Part shown: positions 58,204 through 64,000 of the stretch, piece after piece
Layout: every line of letters starts with the position of its first letter
Position numbering within the stretch: position 1 is the first letter of the stretch
Assembly: GCF_009923995.1 (NCBI RefSeq)
Contig: NZ_RFSK01000012.1
Coordinates: 1 to 64,000 of the forward strand
Direction of reading: 5' to 3'
From: Janthinobacterium sp.
Lineage (GTDB): Bacteria; Pseudomonadota; Gammaproteobacteria; Burkholderiales; Burkholderiaceae_D
Length of the DNA: 64,000 nt
Position numbers and translations under genes: made by a program
The notes under the pieces: model-generated
The model's input: only the letters and a program-made list of their open reading frames with translations
What the model was told of the DNA's origin: nothing
The model's database searches: none

Positions 58204-59649
58204 CTACTTTTTCTGTTCCTTCTTGACGTCGGCCTGCACCACCACCGGTTCCGCCTTGGCCAGCTGCACCGGCAAGCCTTTCAGGTGGTTCAGCGCCTGG
58301 TGCAGCTGGAAATCGTCCTTGCTGCCGAATTCCAGCGGCTTGCGGGTTTTTTCCAGGGCGATGATGCGCAGCTGTTCTTCCATTTCGTCGTTGACGGGGG
58401 CGGCGGCCTTGGCGCTTTCCGGGTCGCGGTCGTTGCTCAGGTGCTTGGTCAGGTCCGCTTCGCGGATGCGCAAGCCGTTCAAGCCGTCGCCGTCCGCGTT
58501 TTCATCGACGAGCAGGTCGGGCACGATGCCCTTGGCCTGGATCGAGCGGCCATTCGGCGTGTAGTAGCGGGCCGTCGTCAGCTTCACTGCCGTGTCGGCC
58601 GTCAGCTGGCGGATGGTTTGCACGGAGCCCTTGCCGAAGGTTTGCGTGCCGATGATGGTGGCGCGCTTGTAGTCCTGCAGGGCGCCGGCGACGATTTCCG
58701 AGGCCGAGGCGGAACCCGTGTTGACCAGCACCACCAGCGGCACTTGCTTGATGGCGGCTGGTAATTTCGCCAGGGCATCGCCTTCCGAGCGGAAGGTATA
58801 GTATTCGGCGCGGCCGTAGAACACCTGTTTCGAGTCCGGCAACTGGCCATTCGTCGAGACGATGGGCGAGTCCTTCGGCAAAAAGGCGGCTGAGACGCCG
58901 ATGGCGCCCTGCAGCACGCCGCCCGGATCGTTGCGCAGGTCGAGCACCATGCCCTTGATGTGCGGGTCCTGCTTGTACAGGGCCGTGATCTGCGCGGCCA
59001 TGTCGTCGACAGTCGGTTCCTGGAATTGCGACACGCGCAGCCAGGCGTAGCCCGGCTCGATCATGCGGGACTTGACGCTCTTCTGATGGATTTCCTCGCG
59101 CGTGATGACGAAGGACAAGGGTTGCGGTTCATCCTTGCGGGCGATGGTCAGCGACACCTTGGTGCCCGGCTCGCCGCGCATGCGCTTGACGTTGTCGTCC
59201 AGGTTGACGCCCTTGACGGGCTGGCCATCGAGGCGGGTGATCAGGTCGCCGGCCTTGATGCCGGCGCGGTAGGCGGGCGAATCCTCGATGGGCGAGACGA
59301 TCTTGATGTAGCCGTCTTCGCTCAGGCCGATTTCAATGCCCAGGCCGACGAACTTGCCTTCGGAGCCTTCGCGCAGCTCGGCGTAGGCTTTCTTGTCCAG
59401 GTAGGCGGAATGGGGGTCGAGCGAGGCGACCATGCCGGAAATGGCTTCCTCCAGCAGTTTCTTGTCTTCCACCGGCTCGACGTAGTCGGACTTGATGAGG
59501 CCAAACACATCGGCCAGCTGGCGCAATTCTTCCAGGGGCAGCGGTGGTTCGACGGTCTTTTGCGCCATCGCCGAAAATTGCAGCGAAACGGCGACGCCGG
59601 CCACCACGCCCAGGCCGATCAAGCCGGTATTTTTGAGTTTGCCCATCAT
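58204..59649 (-). CDS. ctpA: C-terminal processing peptidase, S41 family
   Basis: Periplasmic serine protease of 481 residues starting MMGKLKNTGLIG (start chosen at 59649, where AAGG precedes it; the frame runs to 59772). A signal anchor spans residues 8-30. A PDZ domain follows (KFVGLGIEIG, SPIEDSPAYRAGIKAGDLITRLDG). The protease domain has LRNDPGGVLQ, nucleophile Ser in NTGSASASEIVAG and Lys in QTFGKGSVQT. It acts in C-terminal trimming of envelope proteins. Confidence 0.93.
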   Translation of the reverse strand: MMGKLKNTGLIGLGVVAGVAVSLQFSAMAQKTVEPPLPLEELRQLADVFGLIKSDYVEPVEDKKLLEEAISGMVASLDPHSAYLDKKAYAELREGSEGKFVGLGIEIGLSEDGYIKIVSPIEDSPAYRAGIKAGDLITRLDGQPVKGVNLDDNVKRMRGEPGTKVSLTIARKDEPQPLSFVITREEIHQKSVKSRMIEPGYAWLRVSQFQEPTVDDMAAQITALYKQDPHIKGMVLDLRNDPGGVLQGAIGVSAAFLPKDSPIVSTNGQLPDSKQVFYGRAEYYTFRSEGDALAKLPAAIKQVPLVVLVNTGSASASEIVAGALQDYKRATIIGTQTFGKGSVQTIRQLTADTAVKLTTARYYTPNGRSIQAKGIVPDLLVDENADGDGLNGLRIREADLTKHLSNDRDPESAKAAAPVNDEMEEQLRIIALEKTRKPLEFGSKDDFQLHQALNHLKGLPVQLAKAEPVVVQADVKKEQKK

Positions 59650-59851
59650 TGCACCTTTGCAGCGGTAGTGTCTTGCACAAGCGCCAGTCCCCGTGGAGCG
59701 GCGCTTTCCTGAAAGTATAGACCTGAATCCCGGCCGGCGTGGGCCGGGCGGGGAAAAAGCGTGCCTTGGCACAGTCTAGACGGGGAATGGCGTCCGCCAG
59801 CTTGCCATGTGTTGCTGTTTTGTATGCGATGTATAGTTAGTCTTGAGGGGA

Positions 59852-59900
59852 GTAAGCATTTGTAAGAGTCGAAAAAAAGCGTGTGCGGCGGGCCTATAGT
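59852..59900 (+). promoter_or_regulatory. CpxR-like box and promoter of Spy/CpxP-like gene
   Basis: GTAAG-CATTT-GTAAG (59852-59866) resembles the CpxR consensus GTAAA-N5-GTAAA, one mismatch per half. A TATAGT -10 lies at 59895-59900 with a poor -35. This implies a start near 59907 and puts the box about 48 bases upstream, typical of CpxR activation. Confidence 0.5.
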
Positions 59901-59930
59901 GAATTCGCATTCTCGACCCGAAGTGGTTTT

Positions 59931-59960
59931 GCCTGCGTCTCCGGACGCGGGCTTTTTTTT
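59931..59960 (+). terminator. Intrinsic terminator in the leader of the Spy/CpxP-like gene
   Basis: Nine-pair stem GCCTGCGTC/GACGCGGGC (one G-U pair) closed by a stable UCCG tetraloop, followed by T8 (59953-59960). It lies 4 bases before the gene's GGAG ribosome binding site, so it is inside the likely 5' leader, not after a gene. Confidence 0.8.
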
Positions 59961-59973
59961 AGCCGGAGTTCCC

Positions 59974-60549
59974 ATGACATCGTTGACCTTTTCCCCCGCC
60001 CTGCGCCGCCTCGGCCTGGCTTTCCTGCTGGGCACCAGTGCCTTGACCGCGTCGGCCGTGCCGATCGCCGAGATGCGCCTGGAGGACTTGCTGCCCATGG
60101 CGCCCGACTTCAAGACGGAATTGAAACTCAATGCGAATCAGACCATCTTGTGGCAACAAGTGGAAGGGAAAACCCGCCAGCTCTTGCGCGAACGCAAGGC
60201 GCGCCGCGAGCGCCTGCAGGCCAGCGTGGCGCAGGGCTTGCAGGCGCCCCGCCTGGAACTGCGCGACCTGGTGGGAGGACTGGACAATGAAAGCACCGTG
60301 AGCCTGGCCGAGGAAAAGCAGGTGCGCGAATGGTGGCTGAGCGTGAACGACGCCCTCGACGAGCAGCAGCGCCAGTTGGTGGCCCAGTTCATCGCCGGCC
60401 AGATGGCGCGCGTGATGGATGCGGCCGTGCCGCACGGCGAGCCGCGCAGCGCGCCGGCCGGCGAGCACGGCGGGCGCAAGGGGGGCAAGGGCGGCATGGG
60501 CATGAACGTGGGCAGCGGCGGCGCCAGCATGAACATGCCTGGCAACTGA
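59974..60549 (+). CDS. Spy/CpxP-like periplasmic protein
   Basis: Exported protein of 191 residues (signal MTSLTFSPALRRLGLAFLLGTSALTASA-V). The mature part is helical with LTxxQ-like repeats (KLNANQTILWQQ near residue 49 and LDEQQRQLVAQF near 137), as in the chaperone family Spy/CpxP and related metal-resistance proteins. The tail of about 40 residues is rich in Gly, Met and His and could bind metal. GGAG ribosome binding site. A CpxR-like box lies upstream. Family assignment is moderately sure. Confidence 0.72.
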   Translation: MTSLTFSPALRRLGLAFLLGTSALTASAVPIAEMRLEDLLPMAPDFKTELKLNANQTILWQQVEGKTRQLLRERKARRERLQASVAQGLQAPRLELRDLVGGLDNESTVSLAEEKQVREWWLSVNDALDEQQRQLVAQFIAGQMARVMDAAVPHGEPRSAPAGEHGGRKGGKGGMGMNVGSGGASMNMPGN

Positions 60550-61020
60550 GGCCGCGTAACTGCTTGCCTGGCTGGCAAGGATGCGCGCCACCGGGCGGAA
60601 CGGGGCTGGCGCCACAAAGTGTTGTAAGCCTGGCCACGGAATTGTTGCGGAATTGTCGTGCAAATGTATCGTAAAGTAAAAAAATCGCCGCGCCGCCGCC
60701 TGGGGCCCGCGCCGCGGGCGGCCGCGCCGGTGCTGGCCGCGTGTGCAGGAGGCCGCCATTTCCGGGCGAAGATGGCGCAAGGCGCTGCATGCGGGGCTGC
60801 CGGCAGGGGGCCGACTTTCAGGCGCGTTCAGGGGGTAACCGAGTCTTGACGGGGCTGGCGCCGCGCGCGGACGGTGCCGGCGCCGGGGCGGCGGGGATGG
60901 TCAAGCCTTATGTTGCCGTGCTACATTCCTGAAGCGCCTGGCGCGGCGGGCTCTTCATATGAGGCACTCCGCCAGAGGCTACCCGCCTGATCTCTTTGAC
61001 ATGCCCCATAAGGACAATCC
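60550..61020. other. 471-base intergenic region
   Basis: GC-rich with long C/G runs in the middle and AT-richer ends. It separates the Spy/CpxP-like gene from the first M13 peptidase. I see no gene, repeat or confident promoter. Short open frames here have poor coding character. Confidence 0.5.
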
Positions 61021-63096
61021 GTGAACCGATACCTCTTAAGCAGTCTGACCCTGTCCCTGTTGGCTGCGTTTGCCAACGCCGCCGAGCCCGCATCCGCCGC
61101 CGCCGCGCCGACCGTCGCTCCCAGCGCCGCGCCTGCCGCCGCCGGTGCCGTCTCCGGCATCGACGTGCAATACATCGACCCTGCCGTGCGCGTGCAGGAC
61201 GATTTCTTCACCCATCTAAACGGCAAGTGGCTGGCCACGACCGAGATCCCGGCCGACAAATCGAGCTGGGGTTCCTTCGCCAAGCTGCGCGACGACACGA
61301 CGCCACAGCTGCGCGGCATCATCGAAGCCACGCAGCAGGACAAGAACAAGAAAGCCGGGTCGGAAGCGCAGAAAATCGGCGACCTGTACGCCAGCTACAT
61401 GGATGAAGCCAAGCTGGAGTCGCTGGGCGTGAAGCCGCTGGCAGGCGAACTGAACCGTATCCGCTCGCTGCGCGACAAGAAGGGCGTGCCGGCCCTGATC
61501 GCCCACCTGAGCCAGACGGGCGTCGCCACGCCGTACGCCGTGTACGTGGGCCAGGATGCGCGCGCCTCGACCAAATATGCCGCATACGTGAGCCAGAGCG
61601 GCCTGGGCATGCCGGACCGCGACTATTATCTGGAAGCCAAGCAGGCGGGCGTGAAGGAAAAATACCAGGCGCACGTGGAAAAAATGCTGTCCATGGCCGG
61701 TGACAAGAACGCCGCCGCCCACGCCAAGGCCGTGGTTGCCCTGGAAACGTCGCTGGCCGAAGTGCAATGGACCAAGGTCGAGAACCGCGATCCCGTCAAG
61801 CGCTACAACAAGACGGACATCACCAAGCTCAACGACCTGACCCCCGGCTACGACCTGAAATCAGGCCTCGCGGCCCTGGGCATCGCCAACAAGGTCGATT
61901 ACGTCATCGTCAACCAGCCGAGCTACCTGGCTGGCTACAACAAGGTGCTGGCCGCCACGGACCTGGACACCCTGAAAGCGTATTTCGAATGGCACTTGCT
62001 GCGCAGCTACGCCAGCTACCTGTCGAAAAACTTCGTCGACGAGAGCTTTGCCTTCTACGGCACGGTGCTCAGCGGCGTGACGCAGAACCAGCCGCGCTGG
62101 AAGCGTGGCGTGGGCGCCGTCGATGGCGTGCTGGGCGAAGCCGTCGGTAAACTGTACGTGGCGCAATATTTCCCGCCTGAGCGCAAGGCGCACATGCAGG
62201 AACTGGTGAAAAACGTGCTGGCCGCCTACAAGGACAGCATCGACACCCTGGACTGGATGAGCCCGGAAACCAAGAAGGAAGCGCAAGCCAAGCTGGCCAA
62301 GTTCACGCCGAAGATCGCCTATCCGAACGTGTGGCGCGATTACTCGAAGCTGCAGATCGTCCAGGGTGACCTGGTGGGCAACATGATGCGCGCCGCCAAT
62401 TTTGGCTCCGCCCGCAACGTGGCCAAGCTGGGCAAGCCGATCGACCGCGAAGAGTGGGGCATGACGCCGCAGACGGTGAACGCGTATTACAGCTCGACGA
62501 TGAATGAAATCGTCTTCCCCGCCTCGATTCTGCAGCCGCCGTTCTTCGACGCCAATGCGGACGATGCCGTCAACTATGGCGCCATCGGCGCCGTCATCGG
62601 CCATGAAATCAGCCACGGCTTCGACGACAAGGGCAGCCAGTCCGATGGCGACGGCAACCTGCGCGACTGGTGGACGCCGGCCGACCGCAAGAACTTCGCC
62701 GCCAAGGCCGATGCGCTGACCAAGCAATATGACGGCTACAGCCCATTGCCTGGCTACAACGTCAACGGTGCGCTGACCCTGGGCGAAAACATCGCCGACA
62801 ACTCGGGCGTGGCGATTGCCTACAAGGCGTACAAGATCTCGCTGGGCGGCAAGCCGGCCCCCGTGCTGGACGGTTTGACGGGCGACCAGCGCTTCTACAT
62901 GGGCTTTGGCCAGGTATGGCGCAGCAAGATGCGCGAAGCGCAGCAAATCGTGCAGATCAAGACCGATCCCCATTCGCCGGGCCAGTACCGCGCCAACGGC
63001 ACCATGGTCAACCAGCCTGCCTTCTATGAGGCATTTGGCGTGAAACCGGGCGACAAGATGTATGTTGCCCCGGAAAACCGCGTCATCATCTGGTAA
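61021..63096 (+). CDS. pepO: M13 family metallopeptidase (PepO/neprilysin-like)
   Basis: Exported zinc endopeptidase of 691 residues from a GTG start with AAGGAC upstream. Signal peptide ends near ANA-AEP (residue 20), followed by an Ala/Pro-rich linker. The catalytic motif HEISH (GHEISHGFDDKG), third zinc ligand in ENIADNSGV, and the substrate-binding NAYYSS are intact. The next gene is a close paralogue. Confidence 0.94.
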   Translation: MNRYLLSSLTLSLLAAFANAAEPASAAAAPTVAPSAAPAAAGAVSGIDVQYIDPAVRVQDDFFTHLNGKWLATTEIPADKSSWGSFAKLRDDTTPQLRGIIEATQQDKNKKAGSEAQKIGDLYASYMDEAKLESLGVKPLAGELNRIRSLRDKKGVPALIAHLSQTGVATPYAVYVGQDARASTKYAAYVSQSGLGMPDRDYYLEAKQAGVKEKYQAHVEKMLSMAGDKNAAAHAKAVVALETSLAEVQWTKVENRDPVKRYNKTDITKLNDLTPGYDLKSGLAALGIANKVDYVIVNQPSYLAGYNKVLAATDLDTLKAYFEWHLLRSYASYLSKNFVDESFAFYGTVLSGVTQNQPRWKRGVGAVDGVLGEAVGKLYVAQYFPPERKAHMQELVKNVLAAYKDSIDTLDWMSPETKKEAQAKLAKFTPKIAYPNVWRDYSKLQIVQGDLVGNMMRAANFGSARNVAKLGKPIDREEWGMTPQTVNAYYSSTMNEIVFPASILQPPFFDANADDAVNYGAIGAVIGHEISHGFDDKGSQSDGDGNLRDWWTPADRKNFAAKADALTKQYDGYSPLPGYNVNGALTLGENIADNSGVAIAYKAYKISLGGKPAPVLDGLTGDQRFYMGFGQVWRSKMREAQQIVQIKTDPHSPGQYRANGTMVNQPAFYEAFGVKPGDKMYVAPENRVIIW

Positions 63097-63143
63097 GCGC
63101 TTGCGCGGCTGCGTGAAAAACGTACGACTGTAGCAACAAAAAA

Positions 63144-63166
63144 GGCCACCTTGCGTGGTCTTTTTT
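63144..63166 (+). terminator. Intrinsic terminator of pepO
   Basis: Stem GGCCAC/GTGGTC with CTTGC loop and T6, 48 bases after the pepO stop. Confidence 0.8.
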
Positions 63167-63284
63167 GCATTCTGGCCAAAGTTTTTTCTGTCGTTTCGGC
63201 CGGTATGCTACAGTCAAAAACCGGGCCAGAAGCCTTGGGCGTTCTGACCCTGATATTCCACACCATACAATATTGAGGATTACC

Positions 63285-64000
63285 GTGAATCGTTATTTGT
63301 TAAGTGCATTGACCCTGAGCTTGCTGGCCAGCGTATCCGGCATGGCGGGCGCCGCGAAAGAAGCCGTCGCCGCCACGGCCGCCGCGCCCGCGGCGCTGAC
63401 TTCCGGCATCGCCATCGAATACATCAACCCCGCCGTGCGCGCGCAGGATGACCTGTTCCAGCACCTGAACGGCAAATGGCTGGCGGAAACCGTCATTCCT
63501 GCCGACAAGTCGAGCTGGGGCAGCTTCGCCAAGCTGGCCGATGATACGCAAACGCAGCTGCGCGGCATCGTCGAGGGCGCGGCCGCCGACAAGGCCCGCG
63601 CGGCCGGCTCGAATGCCCAGAAGATCGGTGACTTCTATAACAGCTTCATGGACGAAGCCAAGCTGGAAAGCCTGGGCCTGACGCCCCTGAACGCGGAACT
63701 GGCGAAGATCGCCGCCCTGCAGGACAAGGCGGAATTGCCGGCCGTGATCGCCCACTTCAGCAAGCTGGGCGTGACCTCGCCCTACGACTTCGGCATCCAC
63801 CAGGACGCCAAGGATTCCACCAAGTATGTGGCCGACATCGTGCAAAGCGGCCTGGGCCTGCCTGACCGCGACTACTACCTGGAAGCTGGCAAGGCCGACA
63901 CGCGCGCCAAGTACCTGGTCCACGTGGAGAAAATGCTGAGCCTGGCGGGTGACGCGAACGCCGCGGCCAACGCCAAGGCCATCCTGGCGCTGGAAACGGA
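63285..64000 (+). CDS. Second M13 family metallopeptidase, truncated by window edge
   Basis: Starts at a GTG with GAGGA 6 bases upstream. The N-terminus MNRYLLSALTLSLLASVSG is a signal peptide nearly identical to that of the preceding gene (MNRYLLSSLTLSLLAAFAN). The visible 238 residues follow the same order as the upstream paralogue (IPADKSSWGSFAKL, MDEAKLESLG, QSGLGLPDRDYYLEA). The HExxH part lies beyond the window. Clearly a tandem duplicate with moderate divergence. Confidence 0.92.
   Translation, partial: MNRYLLSALTLSLLASVSGMAGAAKEAVAATAAAPAALTSGIAIEYINPAVRAQDDLFQHLNGKWLAETVIPADKSSWGSFAKLADDTQTQLRGIVEGAAADKARAAGSNAQKIGDFYNSFMDEAKLESLGLTPLNAELAKIAALQDKAELPAVIAHFSKLGVTSPYDFGIHQDAKDSTKYVADIVQSGLGLPDRDYYLEAGKADTRAKYLVHVEKMLSLAGDANAAANAKAILALET

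Noticed and set aside
60658-60849. 63-residue open frame in the 471-base gap
   Set aside because: Arg/Gly/Ala-rich, no start signal, no domain; likely chance in GC-rich DNA.

Overview
This window looks like the chromosome of a betaproteobacterium of the family Oxalobacteraceae, probably close to Janthinobacterium, Massilia or Duganella. The evidence is gene content only: high GC, dense coding, hemA-prfA-prmC, minCDE, divergent metE/metR, a polyhydroxybutyrate (PHB) gene set and tandem M13 peptidases. There are no rRNA or tRNA genes, prophage, insertion sequence or CRISPR array. Most of it is core or near-core genome. I found no clear new defence, mobile or biosynthetic system. The most interesting signals lie in intergenic regulation and repeats.

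Layout. 1-9.4 kb (minus strand): hpt, then an apparent eight-gene operon made of an acyl-CoA synthetase, a complete Liv-type ABC importer (livG-H-M-K-F), an MmcQ/YjbR protein and a PaaK-like ligase. A Crp/Fnr regulator diverges from it. 10.3-14.6 kb (plus): M24 aminopeptidase, a small unknown protein, MgtC family, DUF924 and DUF2520. 14.6-18.3 kb: a membrane diguanylate cyclase, a small unknown protein, a periplasmic molybdopterin-domain protein behind a PmrA-type box, and an outer-membrane barrel. 18.4-27.5 kb: ettA, rarD, kup, an FKBP lipoprotein, an ATP-pyrophosphatase/ElaA pair, a LysR/DJ-1 divergent pair and ohr. 27.7-36.7 kb: a LytS/LytTR two-component pair, an acetylpolyamine-amidohydrolase-like gene with gshA, then prmC, dsbB, prfA and hemA. 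36.8-44.3 kb: an orphan response regulator, an unknown protein, minCDE, an AT-richer orphan gene, metE and metR. 44.4-47.2 kb: phasin, phaA and phaB. 47.3-54.9 kb: a TPR-like periplasmic protein, LysE/Lrp, proline iminopeptidase, DUF2721, an SRPBCC protein and a FadH-like reductase. 55-64 kb: a YbaL/Kef antiporter, a FabH-like synthase, CtpA, a Spy/CpxP-like protein and two tandem M13 peptidases, the second cut by the window edge.

How genes work together. The first operon couples import of a carboxylate-type substrate to CoA activation. The phasin, thiolase and reductase supply and coat PHB. An FNR/Anr-type box placed about 41.5 bp before a plausible phasin start suggests oxygen control. The Spy/CpxP-like gene carries a CpxR-like box and an intrinsic terminator inside its leader. 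Three families of intergenic inverted repeats recur or stand out: GGGTC-N-GACCC palindromes, a roughly 90-bp element seen three times, and a 108-bp nested palindrome at the end of prfA.
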